Below are positions 28,098-37,990 of a stretch of DNA of 64,000 nucleotides, in pieces; position 1 is the first letter of the stretch; the number at the start of each line of letters is the position of its first letter. Made by a program: the position numbers and the translations under genes. Below the pieces are notes generated by a model, which did no database searches, was not told where the DNA came from, and worked only from the letters and a program-made list of their open reading frames with translations. The stretch comes from Roseibium alexandrii DFL-11 (GTDB taxonomy: Bacteria > Pseudomonadota > Alphaproteobacteria > Rhizobiales > Stappiaceae), in the NCBI RefSeq assembly GCF_000158095.2, contig NZ_CM011002.1, positions 2,885,203 through 2,949,202 on the forward strand, read 5' to 3'.

Positions 28098-29017
28098 GAC
28101 AACGGTCGCCTGCGATCGACGTCAGCGAAAATCCGTTACAGGCAATTCTTTTGATGTCCGGCGCGATGCTGATCGTGCCCGTGATGGACATCATCGCAAA
28201 ATACCTTTCGTTGTCCATCCATCCACTGGAAGTCACGTTTGGCCGGTTTGTCTTTCAGTTTCTGGTCAGCTTGGTGTTTGCGCTGATCTTGTTGCGCTTG
28301 CCACGCCCTGGCGGACAGCAACCCTTCGTGAATTTTCTGCGCGGGATTTTGCTGGCCTCGGCGTCGTTGTGCTTCTTCATCGCGGTGAAGTACATGTCGG
28401 TCGCCACAGCCATCTCGATCTTTTTTGTCGAGCCGATGATCCTGACGATCCTTGCAGCGCTCATCTTGAAAGAACCCGTCGGCCCCCGGCGGATCGGCGG
28501 GATCGCTCTTGGTCTTGCTGGCGCGCTCATTATCTTGCGGCCGAACCTTGCTGAGATCGGCCTCGTGAGCCTATTGCCGGTCGCAACGGCCGTGCTGTTT
28601 TCGTTCTATCTGCTTCTCAACCGACTGTACCCCGTTCGGGATGATCTGCTGACGATCCAACTGAGTGCCGGTCTGGCTGGGAGCCTTTATCTGGGTGCGA
28701 TACTTATCGTGGCCACCACGTTTGACGTGGGCGATGTCGTCTTCGTCTGGCCGAATGCTTGGCAAGCAGGGCTTTTGGCATTGATTGGCCTGATATCCTT
28801 CTGCGCCCATGGACTGGTGGTGGCCGCGTTCCAACGTGGCAGCGCAAGCCTGCTCGCACCTCTACAGTACCTGGAAATCGTAAGCGCGACCTTGTTCGGG
28901 TTTCTGGTATTTGCCGATTTCCCGGATTTGCTCACATGGGTCGGCATCGGCCTGATTGTCGGCAGCGGTCTTTACATCACGCACCGGGAGCGGGTGAGGA
29001 AACAGGCGGCCGGATAG
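28094..29017 (+). CDS. DMT-superfamily transporter (EamA family)
   Basis: This 307-residue membrane protein has ten hydrophobic helices in two EamA repeats. The start is a GTG (28094) overlapping the ribF stop. Family members export amino acids, metabolites or drugs; the substrate is not readable. The C-terminus ends THRERVRKQAAG and overlaps the end of the convergent GT87 gene by 41 bases. Confidence 0.88.
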   Translation: MRQRSPAIDVSENPLQAILLMSGAMLIVPVMDIIAKYLSLSIHPLEVTFGRFVFQFLVSLVFALILLRLPRPGGQQPFVNFLRGILLASASLCFFIAVKYMSVATAISIFFVEPMILTILAALILKEPVGPRRIGGIALGLAGALIILRPNLAEIGLVSLLPVATAVLFSFYLLLNRLYPVRDDLLTIQLSAGLAGSLYLGAILIVATTFDVGDVVFVWPNAWQAGLLALIGLISFCAHGLVVAAFQRGSASLLAPLQYLEIVSATLFGFLVFADFPDLLTWVGIGLIVGSGLYITHRERVRKQAAG

Positions 29018-30218
29018 TACCCGCAACGCCTGCCCGACCATGTTCCCATTGTTTGTAGTAGCGATGCGTCAGGAACATGGTCAATAGAACCGGAGCGCTG
29101 GCCAGTGGGACCCCCGTGTGTTCCGCAATTACGCGGGCTAACAGGGTCAGGAGCACGATCAAAACGTACAGAGACGTATCAAAGGGCATCAGATTGCCGT
29201 CAACCGCATGGCGCGCGAGAAACAGAATCGGGACAGCCAGAATAACGTACTCGTAAGTGAGCATGTAAGGAGACGCCAGAAGGCTCGCAGCGACAAGGCC
29301 TGCCGCTTTTAATTCGAATGGCGCGTCACTCCACCAAAGACGCACGACCCAAACAAGGCAGCCTGCTGCGAACAAAAGCTGAGCCAGCATCGCGGGTTGA
29401 TCCGGCAACCCGATTATCCTCAGACCAGTATAGATCGACAAATACTTCCAATGCCCGACGAGCTCTTGATCGAGGAGTGTTGCGGCAAATTTGCTCTGCT
29501 CCAAGAACGCCAGCCAAATCTCCGGCCCGAATGCCAACGCCGGTAGCGCAGCGAATACCACCGTGGTCACTCCGGCAGTAATAAAGGTTGTCCAATAACG
29601 CCCAGCCAAAAGAGCAAATGGTATGAGAACACCGATCTGCGGCTTATAGGTCATGCAGCCAATCAAGATGCCGGCCAAGATGTAGCGTTTCCCGCCAAGC
29701 GCAGCGAGTGCCCCACCGAACAACGCAGCCGTCAGAAAACTGTTTTGGCCATGGATCAGAACGCCCAGAACGCCGGGGAATGCGCAGGCAATCAGTGCGC
29801 CTTTCCAGCCACCCCAAATAATACGTCCTACGAGTGCCAACGCGCCCAAGGTCAAGGAAAAGAACAGGATATGCGACAGCCAGTTCGGGAGAAGCCCGAA
29901 CGGTACCATGGCAAGCAGGTAGGTCGGCGGATACAAGAACGGTAGATAACCGTATTCCGCAACAAAGTTCTCAGCGACCAACCGGAACGCATCGTTGTCA
30001 TAGACGTCGAACGGTGTCCCCGCCAATACAGTCACGGCCGCAAGCCAATAGCAAATGTAATCTCCAAGGAGAAACAGGCCGTGCACGGCGTCGCGGTAAT
30101 GGGCCTCTTGAATGTGATACCCCAACATTCCTACGAGATAGAATATCGGGCCAAGCCGCAAAAACACATCGATCCGGTCCGGTGTCAGGATCGTCTCAAG
30201 GTGTTTCAACTTTTCCAT
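28977..30218 (-). CDS. GT87 family (DUF2029) polyprenol-dependent mannosyltransferase-like protein
   Basis: This 413-residue protein has about ten membrane helices and the landmarks PFDVYDNDAFR and YPPTYLLAMVPFGLLP, typical of glycosyltransferase family 87 proteins. Members use polyprenyl-phosphate-linked sugars on the periplasmic side. The sugar and acceptor are unknown. The last 41 bases overlap the convergent EamA gene. The gene is divergent from ileS. Confidence 0.8.
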   Translation of the reverse strand: MEKLKHLETILTPDRIDVFLRLGPIFYLVGMLGYHIQEAHYRDAVHGLFLLGDYICYWLAAVTVLAGTPFDVYDNDAFRLVAENFVAEYGYLPFLYPPTYLLAMVPFGLLPNWLSHILFFSLTLGALALVGRIIWGGWKGALIACAFPGVLGVLIHGQNSFLTAALFGGALAALGGKRYILAGILIGCMTYKPQIGVLIPFALLAGRYWTTFITAGVTTVVFAALPALAFGPEIWLAFLEQSKFAATLLDQELVGHWKYLSIYTGLRIIGLPDQPAMLAQLLFAAGCLVWVVRLWWSDAPFELKAAGLVAASLLASPYMLTYEYVILAVPILFLARHAVDGNLMPFDTSLYVLIVLLTLLARVIAEHTGVPLASAPVLLTMFLTHRYYKQWEHGRAGVAGTIRPPVSSPAPGA

Positions 30219-30591
30219 GCGGGCTACCGTACCGTTCGAGCTTCAGTTCCACTTCGCACAGATATGCCCATCAATTCTTGCAGAACCGCTAATTTTGACA
30301 TGCCTGTGTTGGATCCATGGATGCGGAAACAGCCGTGCCTTTGATCAAATCCCCTGCCCCTCTTTATTCCTTGCCGAACTGCTGCTATGTCCCATGCCAT
30401 GCAAAAACAGGTTGTCTTCCGCCCCCGGACGAAGGTGGCGTACATCAAGCGAATTACCGGCCCGGCCCTCGGCTGACGCAAGTGCGGCGCCAGGGACCGG
30501 GATAAACCTCGTTCGACTGCCGTCATCATGCCGGCAGACATTTCATGAAAATTGACTGCGGGCCTCGTCCCGCTGACCGGATCGACCACCG
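30219..30591. other. Intergenic region before ileS
   Basis: This 373-base gap between the GT87 gene (leftward) and ileS (rightward) must carry both promoters. A TTGACA (30295-30300) could be a -35 for ileS, but its -10 partner is poor. I see no hairpin, tRNA or convincing ORF; minus-strand frames are not protein-like. Confidence 0.35.
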
Positions 30592-33552
30592 ATGACCGAC
30601 GCTCCAAAACGCGACTATTCTGAAACGCTAAATCTGCCGAAAACCGAATTCCCGATGCGGGCCGGCCTTCCCAAGAAAGAACCGGAGATCCTGGCGCGCT
30701 GGGAAAAGCTGAACATCTACAAGACGCTGCGGGATCAATCTGCCGGCCGGGACAAATTCATCCTGCATGACGGCCCTCCTTACGCAAACGGCAACATCCA
30801 TATCGGACATGCGCTGAACAAGACCCTGAAAGACATCGTCACCCGGTCGATGCAAATGATGGGCTATGACAGCAACTATGTTCCGGGCTGGGACTGCCAT
30901 GGTCTCCCGATCGAATGGAAGATCGAGGAGCAATACCGCGCCAAAGGCAAGAACAAGGACGAAGTGCCGATAAACGAGTTCCGCAAAGAATGCCGGGACT
31001 TCGCCGATCACTGGATCGGGGTGCAACGCGAGGAGTTCAAACGTCTCGGTATCGAAGGCGACTGGGACAATCCCTACCTGACCATGCGCTTTGAAAGCGA
31101 AGCGGTCATTGCCCAGGAACTGATGAAATTCGCCCTGTCTGGCCAGCTTTATCGCGGCTCCAAACCGGTGATGTGGTCCGTTGTCGAAAAGACAGCGCTG
31201 GCAGAGGCTGAAATCGAATACCACGATTATCAGTCAGACCAGATCTGGGTGAAGTTCCCAATCGTTGAGGCCGGTGGCACCGATGAAGCAGCGGCCGAGC
31301 AGCTGCTCGACGCTTCGGTTGTTATCTGGACGACCACCCCGTGGACCATCCCTGGCAACCGCGCCGTGTGCTTCTCGTCCCGGATCAATTACGGTCTTTA
31401 TGAAGTCACCCAGGACGGCTTGCCGGATGACAACTGGGTGCAAAAAGGTGACCTTCTGATCCTTGCTGACGCGCTTGCTGGGGACGTCTTCACAAACGCC
31501 CGCATCGAAGACTTCAAACTGGTTCGCGCTGTCTCACCGGAGGAGATGGCTGCGCTCACGCTGGCGCACCCCTACCGTGATCTGGATCTTGGCGGCTATC
31601 AGTTCGACGTGCCGCTGCTCGACGGCGAGCATGTCACCGATGACGCCGGCACCGGTTTCGTACACACGGCTCCGGGCCATGGTGCCGACGACTTTGAAAT
31701 CTGGATGGCAAACGCCAAGGACCTTGATGATCGCGGCATCGACACCGCGATCCCCTTCACAGTTGCCGATGACGGCTTCTACACCAAGGACGCCCCGGGC
31801 CTGGAGGGCAATCAGGTCATCACGCATAAAGGTGAAAAGGGTAAGGCGAACAAAGCCAACATCGAGTTCCTGAAGGATGCCGGCGCTCTGATCGGGCTTG
31901 GCCGCATGAAGCACCAGTATCCGCATTCGTGGCGCTCCAAGAAACCGATCATTTTCCGCAATACACCGCAATGGTTTGTCTATATGGACAAGACATTGTC
32001 CGGCGAAGGCGACACGCTGCGGACCCGGGCCCTCAATGCGATTGACGAAACCCGTTTCGTGCCGGTTTCCGGTCAGAACCGGCTGCGCTCGATGATCGAG
32101 AACCGCCCGGATTGGGTTCTCTCACGTCAGCGTGCCTGGGGCGTGCCAATCACGGTCTTCATCAACAAGGACACATCTGAAGTCCTCAAAGATGAGGCGG
32201 TCAATGCGCGGATCTTTGAGGCTTTTGTTCAAGAAGGTGCGGATGCCTGGTTCGCAGAGGGGGCAAAAGAACGCTTCCTCGGAAATGATCACAAGGCCGA
32301 CGAGTGGAACATGGTCATGGACATCCTGGATGTCTGGTTCGATTCCGGGTCCACCCATGCCTTCTGCCTGGAAAAGCGTGAAGACCTCAACCCGCAGCGC
32401 AAGACTGCTGGCGGCAAGGATTACGTGCTCTACCTTGAAGGGTCGGACCAGCATCGCGGCTGGTTCCATTCCTCGCTTCTGGAAAGCTGCGGCACCCGGG
32501 GCCATGCACCGTATGATGCGGTCCTGACGCACGGCTTCACAATGGCCGAAGATGGCCGCAAAATGTCCAAGTCGCTTGGCAACCAGGTGTTCCCACAGGA
32601 CATCATCAAGCAATATGGCGCGGACATCCTTCGTCTTTGGACAGCGTCCTGCGATTACTCGGAAGATCAGCGGATCGGTCCGGAAATCATCAAGACCAGC
32701 GTCGACAGCTACCGCAAGCTGCGGAACACACTCCGCTGGATGCTGGGCTCTCTGGCGCATGCGACCGGAGAAGAAGTTGCCCTCAGTGACATGCCGGAGC
32801 TGGAGCGCCTGATGCTGCACCGGCTTGCAGAGCTTGATGCTATGGTGCGCCAGGCCTATGCCGATTATGATTACAAGAAGATCTTCCACCAGCTGTTCAC
32901 ATTCATGACGGTGGAACTGTCGGCGTTCTACTTCGACATCCGCAAGGACGCGCTTTATTGCGACGCCGGGTCTTCCAATCGCCGCAAGGCCTCTCTTTAT
33001 GTCATCGACGAGCTGTTCAACAGCCTGGTGACATGGATGGCGCCGATGCTGCCGTTCACAATGGACGAAACCTGGGTCTCCCGCTACGGCGAAGACACAT
33101 CTGTACATCTGCAGCAGTTCCCGGCGATTCCGGCAGACTGGAAAGACGATGCGCTGGCAGAGAAGTGGGCCAAGATCAAAACGGTGCGCCGTGTGATCAC
33201 CGGTGCTCTTGAGATCGAACGCCGCGAGAAGCGGATCGGCTCATCTTTGGAAGCGCATCCCGTTGTTCATGTTACCGATCCAGATCTCATGGCTGCACTG
33301 GAAGGCCGGGATATGGCTGACATTGCCATCACCAGCCAACTCACCTTGAGTTCGGATCCGGCCCCGGAAGGCGCGTTTTCGCTTGACGATACCAAGGGCG
33401 TTGCCGTCGTACCCGCTCTTGCGGAGGGCACCAAATGCGCCCGGTCCTGGAAGATCCTGCCGGAAGTCGGTACAGACCCGGATTATCCAGATGTGACGCC
33501 AAGGGACGCCGACGCGCTGCGTGAGTGGGACGCAGCGAACGTTGCCGCATAA
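30592..33552 (+). CDS. ileS: Isoleucine-tRNA ligase
   Basis: This 986-residue class I synthetase charges tRNA-Ile. The HIGH motif is in [14 protein letters not shown] near residue 66 and the KMSKS motif in [10 protein letters not shown] near residue 657. The editing domain lies between. The C-terminal anticodon domain is normal. Length fits alphaproteobacterial IleRS. It is followed 18 bases later by lspA, probably coexpressed. Confidence 0.98.
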   Translation: MTDAPKRDYSETLNLPKTEFPMRAGLPKKEPEILARWEKLNIYKTLRDQSAGRDKFILHDGPPYANGNIHIGHALNKTLKDIVTRSMQMMGYDSNYVPGWDCHGLPIEWKIEEQYRAKGKNKDEVPINEFRKECRDFADHWIGVQREEFKRLGIEGDWDNPYLTMRFESEAVIAQELMKFALSGQLYRGSKPVMWSVVEKTALAEAEIEYHDYQSDQIWVKFPIVEAGGTDEAAAEQLLDASVVIWTTTPWTIPGNRAVCFSSRINYGLYEVTQDGLPDDNWVQKGDLLILADALAGDVFTNARIEDFKLVRAVSPEEMAALTLAHPYRDLDLGGYQFDVPLLDGEHVTDDAGTGFVHTAPGHGADDFEIWMANAKDLDDRGIDTAIPFTVADDGFYTKDAPGLEGNQVITHKGEKGKANKANIEFLKDAGALIGLGRMKHQYPHSWRSKKPIIFRNTPQWFVYMDKTLSGEGDTLRTRALNAIDETRFVPVSGQNRLRSMIENRPDWVLSRQRAWGVPITVFINKDTSEVLKDEAVNARIFEAFVQEGADAWFAEGAKERFLGNDHKADEWNMVMDILDVWFDSGSTHAFCLEKREDLNPQRKTAGGKDYVLYLEGSDQHRGWFHSSLLESCGTRGHAPYDAVLTHGFTMAEDGRKMSKSLGNQVFPQDIIKQYGADILRLWTASCDYSEDQRIGPEIIKTSVDSYRKLRNTLRWMLGSLAHATGEEVALSDMPELERLMLHRLAELDAMVRQAYADYDYKKIFHQLFTFMTVELSAFYFDIRKDALYCDAGSSNRRKASLYVIDELFNSLVTWMAPMLPFTMDETWVSRYGEDTSVHLQQFPAIPADWKDDALAEKWAKIKTVRRVITGALEIERREKRIGSSLEAHPVVHVTDPDLMAALEGRDMADIAITSQLTLSSDPAPEGAFSLDDTKGVAVVPALAEGTKCARSWKILPEVGTDPDYPDVTPRDADALREWDAANVAA

Positions 33553-33570
33553 CGGATCTATGAGACCTTG

Positions 33571-34107
33571 ATGACAAATGGCAGTGATAATTCAGATCAC
33601 CCCGCAAAACCGACCTATGTCTGGGGCGGCTTAAGCTGGCTCGTTTTGACCTTCGCTGCCATTTGCCTAATTCTGGATCAAGCAACCAAGGTCTGGTTCG
33701 TCCATGGTTTTGATCTTGCCGCAAACGGCCCGGTAAGGGTCTTACCAGTTCTGGATTTTGTTCTCGTATGGAACCGCGGCATCTCTTACGGCCTTTTCCA
33801 GCAAGACAGTGATTTGGGCCGCTGGTTGCTCGCCGGTTTCACAATTGCGGCGACGATCGCACTGTGGATTTGGTCGACCCGCGTCGATTTGAAGCTTCCG
33901 GCTCTTGCACTCGCCCTGATCATCGGCGGCGCAGTCGGAAACGGTGTAGACCGGGTGGTTTACGGAGCTGTGGTCGACTTCGTTCACTTCCACGCCGGCA
34001 CGTTCTCCTGGTACGTGTTTAACCTCGCCGACGTGTGGATCGTTGCAGGTGTCGTCGGTCTCCTGTATGACAGTTTCGCAAACGGTCCAAATTCAGCCGC
34101 AAATTAG
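33571..34107 (+). CDS. lspA: Lipoprotein signal peptidase
   Basis: This 178-residue membrane aspartic peptidase cuts the signal peptide of diacylated prolipoproteins. Both catalytic Asp motifs are visible: GNGVDRVVYGAVVDF near residue 133 and FNLADVWIV near residue 155. Four membrane helices are visible. I start at ATG 33571; a TTG codon lies just before it. The next gene is itself a lipoprotein. Confidence 0.96.
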   Translation: MTNGSDNSDHPAKPTYVWGGLSWLVLTFAAICLILDQATKVWFVHGFDLAANGPVRVLPVLDFVLVWNRGISYGLFQQDSDLGRWLLAGFTIAATIALWIWSTRVDLKLPALALALIIGGAVGNGVDRVVYGAVVDFVHFHAGTFSWYVFNLADVWIVAGVVGLLYDSFANGPNSAAN

Positions 34108-34181
34108 CGGTTTATAGGCTGTATCTACTATTTTCTGTTTGGCGGTGGTCAGACAGTGTCCGATTTCTTGAAGGATACGTT

Positions 34182-34907
34182 GTGGTGCGCACGTTCGGCG
34201 ATTTCATCTCCAAAGGCCTTCTGCTCGCAGCCCTGACAGGCCTCGCAGCTTGTCAGGCAGCCGACGGAACGACTGTTGCTCCCGATACGGCTTTGGTGAA
34301 CAACATCATGTCGGGCCTTGGCGCCGTCGATCCAAACAAAAAAGAGATCGAGTACAAACCACGCGCTCCGCTTGCCATGCCGGCCGACAACACAACATTG
34401 CCGTCACCGTCAACCGAAGTTGCTGGTGCAGGGTCGCAGAATTGGCCCGAACAGCGCAATGAAGATGAAATGAACGCCCTGCGGGATCGTTATGAGGTGG
34501 CCACGGACCACCGCGGTGACCTGAAGCGGCTGACACCGGAACAAATGGCAGGAATTGAAATCGTCGGTGTCGAACGTCCTGCATCGACACCCGAGCTGCG
34601 AGCCGCATCCGATCCGGACACCGCGCTTGGCCCGGGAAAACGTCTGTCGCCGGAACAAATGAAAATCGAGTCGGAGCGGTTCAATGCGCTTAAACAGCAG
34701 CAGGGCGGCACACAGACTGCTGGCGCTGCACTTCAACGGCAATATCTGATCGAGCCGCCTGCAGCGTACAGCACGCCGTCTGCCGACGCTCCGATGCCGT
34801 CTACGGAAATCGAAGTGAAAAAAGAATACGTGAAGGTGCAGCGGGACCACGAAACAAACCGTCTTGATCCGAGATGTATGGCGGGTGAGTCCAAATACTG
34901 TAACTAA
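34182..34907 (+). CDS. Lipoprotein of unknown function, possibly DUF3035/BamF-like
   Basis: This 241-residue protein has a lipoprotein signal: a short basic start, a hydrophobic stretch and LAAC, with the modified Cys near residue 24. The mature part is hydrophilic, with the segment APLAMPADNTTLPSPS near residue 62 and two copies of a LTPEQM / LSPEQM motif (near residues 116 and 154). The position, lspA - lipoprotein - M16 - M16, is where I recall BamF (DUF3035) genes in other alphaproteobacteria, and the APLxMP motif resembles that family. The start is GTG, six bases after AAGGA. The BamF link is inference. Confidence 0.65.
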   Translation: MVRTFGDFISKGLLLAALTGLAACQAADGTTVAPDTALVNNIMSGLGAVDPNKKEIEYKPRAPLAMPADNTTLPSPSTEVAGAGSQNWPEQRNEDEMNALRDRYEVATDHRGDLKRLTPEQMAGIEIVGVERPASTPELRAASDPDTALGPGKRLSPEQMKIESERFNALKQQQGGTQTAGAALQRQYLIEPPAAYSTPSADAPMPSTEIEVKKEYVKVQRDHETNRLDPRCMAGESKYCN

Positions 34908-35016
34908 CTCTTCACGCCAAATTACAGACAATTAATGAGGCTTCCGATCCATTCGACCCTATATGGGGTGTTTGGGCCGGAGGCCTTTTCGTTTGGGCAC
35001 ACAACAGGAGCTCCCC

Positions 35017-36480
35017 GTGATTGGATTGCGCCAACCAATACCGATACTGAGTTTTGACCGCACCTTGCGCAGCACACTATTGGCAAGCCTTTTCTCCGCC
35101 ACGCTGTTTGCCGTTCCGCTATCCGGCGTAAGCCTGTCCAAGGCAAACGCGCTAGAGGTCACCCAAGACGAAATTGTCATCGCGCCGAACCTGGAGCGGT
35201 TTGTCCTCGACAATGGGCTCGAAGTGGTTGTGATCCCTGACCGCCGGGCACCCGTGGTCACACACATGCTTTGGTACAAGGTCGGATCGGCCGATGAGCC
35301 CGAAGGTCAATCCGGTGTCGCCCACTTCCTGGAACACCTGATGTTCAAGGGAACAGAGGACCATCCGGACGGTGAGTTTTCAAAAATCATTGCTGATCGT
35401 GGCGGCCAGGAAAATGCCTTCACCAGCTATGATTACACCGCCTATTTCCAGCGTGTTGCAAAAGAACACTTGCCGCTGATGATGGAAATGGAGGCGGACC
35501 GGATGGAAAACCTCGTCCTCAGCAACGCAGTGGTTGCGCCTGAGCGGGACGTTGTTTTGGAAGAGCGTCGAGACCGGGTTGAGAGCGATCCCGGGTCACG
35601 CTTGCGGGAAGCGATGAACGCCATCACATTCGTCAATCATCCCTACGGGTCACCGATTATCGGCTGGCAGAATGAGATCGAAGCTCTCAACAAGGATGCA
35701 GCAATCGCATTCTATGACCGTTTCTACACTCCGAATAATGCCGTGCTTGTGGTAGCCGGTGACGTAGAGCCAGCAACCGTTCTGGACCTCGCACAAAACA
35801 CATATGGCAAGGTCCCGCGCCGGGCAGAGCCGGGCGAGCGTCTACGTCCAGCGGAACCGCCGCTTGCCGGGGAACGGCGGATCGTGGTCACCGACCCGCG
35901 GGTTCGTCAGGAGGCGCTCTCCCACACATGGATCGTGCCGAGCCAGACAACTGGCGAGGGCCGCACACCGGAAGCGCTGGATATTCTGTCCTACGTTTTG
36001 GGCCAAGGCCCATCCAGCCGTCTTTACAAGGCCCTTGTGCTGGATGCCGGCCTCGCCACAAGTGCGGGCGCCTATTACCAGAGCACAGCCCTGAACAGCG
36101 GGCGTTTTGTTGTCTACGCTTCACCGCGACCCGGCCATACGCTGGAAGACATTGAGGAGGCTGCCGCGCAGGAACTGAGCAAGTTGCTGGAAGAGGGTGT
36201 GACCGAAGAAGAGGTAGATCGGGCAAAACGCAGCATGATCGCGAGTTCGATTTACGCTCAAGACAGCCAGACCGGCCTTGCAAGGCTCTTCGGCGCAGCC
36301 CTCACAACCGGCATGAATGTCGAAGACGTTCAGACTTGGCCAAGCCAAATCCAAGCTGTTACGCCCGAGGACGTTGTAGCGGTTGCAAGAGACTATCTGA
36401 CAGCAACACCTGTGACCGGAGAACTCAGAAGCCCGCAATCAAACGCCGACACCGCCGATAAATCCGGCAAGGAGTCTTGA
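35017..36480 (+). CDS. M16 family zinc metallopeptidase, active subunit
   Basis: This 487-residue secreted peptidase has the inverzincin motif HFLEH (residues 103-107) and a downstream Glu in the PERDVVLEERRDR segment near residue 180. A signal peptide ends at SKANA before LEVTQ, so it is periplasmic. I choose GTG 35017 because CAGGAG lies six bases upstream and a good signal sequence follows; the frame is open from 34963. Such enzymes work as pairs with an inactive partner, here the next gene. Likely role is peptide or assembly-quality control in the envelope. Confidence 0.93.
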   Translation: MIGLRQPIPILSFDRTLRSTLLASLFSATLFAVPLSGVSLSKANALEVTQDEIVIAPNLERFVLDNGLEVVVIPDRRAPVVTHMLWYKVGSADEPEGQSGVAHFLEHLMFKGTEDHPDGEFSKIIADRGGQENAFTSYDYTAYFQRVAKEHLPLMMEMEADRMENLVLSNAVVAPERDVVLEERRDRVESDPGSRLREAMNAITFVNHPYGSPIIGWQNEIEALNKDAAIAFYDRFYTPNNAVLVVAGDVEPATVLDLAQNTYGKVPRRAEPGERLRPAEPPLAGERRIVVTDPRVRQEALSHTWIVPSQTTGEGRTPEALDILSYVLGQGPSSRLYKALVLDAGLATSAGAYYQSTALNSGRFVVYASPRPGHTLEDIEEAAAQELSKLLEEGVTEEEVDRAKRSMIASSIYAQDSQTGLARLFGAALTTGMNVEDVQTWPSQIQAVTPEDVVAVARDYLTATPVTGELRSPQSNADTADKSGKES

Positions 36481-36482
36481 TC

Positions 36483-37820
36483 ATGAGATTGCAAAACGCA
36501 TTTCCCGCCGCCCCTGCCCTGTTCGCATTCGTGTTTGCCGTTGTAGCCCTCGCAGTGCGTCCATCTTTTGCTGTGGAAGTGGAAAGGGTTATCAGTCCGA
36601 AGGGCATCGAAGCATGGCTGGTTGAAGACCACACCGTGCCGATCATTGCCCTTAACTTCTCTTTTGAAGGTGGCTCGGCTCAAGATCCGGCAGACAAAGC
36701 CGGTCTCACACGCCTTCTGGCCGCAACAATGGATGAGGGCGCAGGTGACCTGACCTCGGAAGACTATCAGGCACGGCTTGAGGAGCTGGCCGTGAGCGTC
36801 AACTTCAGCACCGGCAAGGACAGGTTCTTCGGCAGCATGCGCACCCTGACCCAAACGCTTCCTGAAGCGACGGAGATGCTCGCACTCGCTCTGAACGCCC
36901 CGCGGTTCGATGTTGAGCCAGTTGAGCGCATGAAAACTCAGCTTATCACACGCGCAAAGCGGAATGAGACCAATCAGGATGCCATCGCGGGACTCGCACT
37001 GTCGAAGGCTGTGTTCGGTGACCATCCGTATGCGCAACCGACGCTTGGTACACTTGAGACACTAGAGGGCCTTCAACCGGATGACTTGAAAGCGCACAAG
37101 TCCAAACTCATCGCAACGGACGGCCTCAAAATCGGAGTTGTTGGCGCGATCGATGCTGAAACCCTGAAATCAGTTCTGGATACAGTCTTTGCAGATTTGC
37201 CCGGGAAAGCCGACCTGAAGCCAATCGAAGAGCTCACCCCGCGAACCGGAGACATTGTCGAAGCGTTCCTTGATGTACCGCAGACTACGATTCTGTTGTC
37301 GCTGCCGGGTTTGAAGCGCGATGATCCGGACTATCAGGCAGCGTTTGTCATGAACCACATTCTGGGCGGTGGAACCTTCACGTCCTGGATGTATCAGGAA
37401 GTACGCGAAAAGCGCGGCCTCTCCTATGGCACGGGGACATCCCTTTCGCCATACAAGCACACAGGCGTTCTCATTGGCTCTGCCTCAACAAAAGCCGAGC
37501 GTTCAAACGAGACCGTCGACGTCATGCTGGCTCAGCTAAAACGGATGGCCGAGGAAGGACCGACAGAGCCGGAACTTGAGAGTGCCAAACGCTTTCTGAC
37601 CGGCTCGTATGCACTCCGGTTTGACAGTTCCGGAAAAATCGCCCGGCAACTGGTTGCTCTTCAAAATGCCGGTCTTGGCATTGATTACTTCGACCGGCGT
37701 AACAGCGAAATCGAGGCTGTCACTCTGGACAATGTCAACCGGGTCGCGCAGCGTCTCCTAGCCGGTGTTGACCCGACAATTATCCAGGTCGGCCCCAATA
37801 GCCCGCCTGCAACCGACTGA
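36483..37820 (+). CDS. M16 family peptidase-like protein, non-catalytic partner
   Basis: This 445-residue protein has the M16 fold and a signal peptide ending PSFA. At the place of HxxEH it reads TRLLAATMDEGAGD, so it lacks the zinc ligands. The C-terminal HILGGGTFTSWMYQEVREKRGLSYG block is normal and should shape the substrate chamber. ATG 36483 lies eight bases after AAGGAG; a TTG at 36477 overlaps the previous stop. It should form a heterodimer with the upstream active subunit. A terminator follows. Confidence 0.92.
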   Translation: MRLQNAFPAAPALFAFVFAVVALAVRPSFAVEVERVISPKGIEAWLVEDHTVPIIALNFSFEGGSAQDPADKAGLTRLLAATMDEGAGDLTSEDYQARLEELAVSVNFSTGKDRFFGSMRTLTQTLPEATEMLALALNAPRFDVEPVERMKTQLITRAKRNETNQDAIAGLALSKAVFGDHPYAQPTLGTLETLEGLQPDDLKAHKSKLIATDGLKIGVVGAIDAETLKSVLDTVFADLPGKADLKPIEELTPRTGDIVEAFLDVPQTTILLSLPGLKRDDPDYQAAFVMNHILGGGTFTSWMYQEVREKRGLSYGTGTSLSPYKHTGVLIGSASTKAERSNETVDVMLAQLKRMAEEGPTEPELESAKRFLTGSYALRFDSSGKIARQLVALQNAGLGIDYFDRRNSEIEAVTLDNVNRVAQRLLAGVDPTIIQVGPNSPPATD

Positions 37821-37849
37821 TCAGTAGGCCAGGGCTTAGACTTAAAGAC

Positions 37850-37883
37850 AAAAAGGCGGCGGGACGTCTCCGCCGCTTTTTAT
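37850..37883 (+). terminator. Rho-independent terminator after the M16 pair
   Basis: AAAAAGGCGGCGG pairs with CCGCCGCTTTTT, with one bulged G, over a short loop and a T-run. It closes the ileS/lspA/M16 direction before the convergent TipF-like gene. Confidence 0.82.
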
Positions 37884-37990
37884 TTGGAGCTTATCGTGAA
37901 GAATTTTTTGTGACGCTAAGCTTCTGGCTTTGCAACAGCGCCTTCGTCGTGCGACCGGCTCATCAAAGAAGGCTTGATAAAGGGGCCGGT

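Noticed and set aside
30219..30591. T-box or other riboswitch before ileS
   Set aside because: No T-box motif or terminator/antiterminator pair; T-boxes are also not expected in this group.
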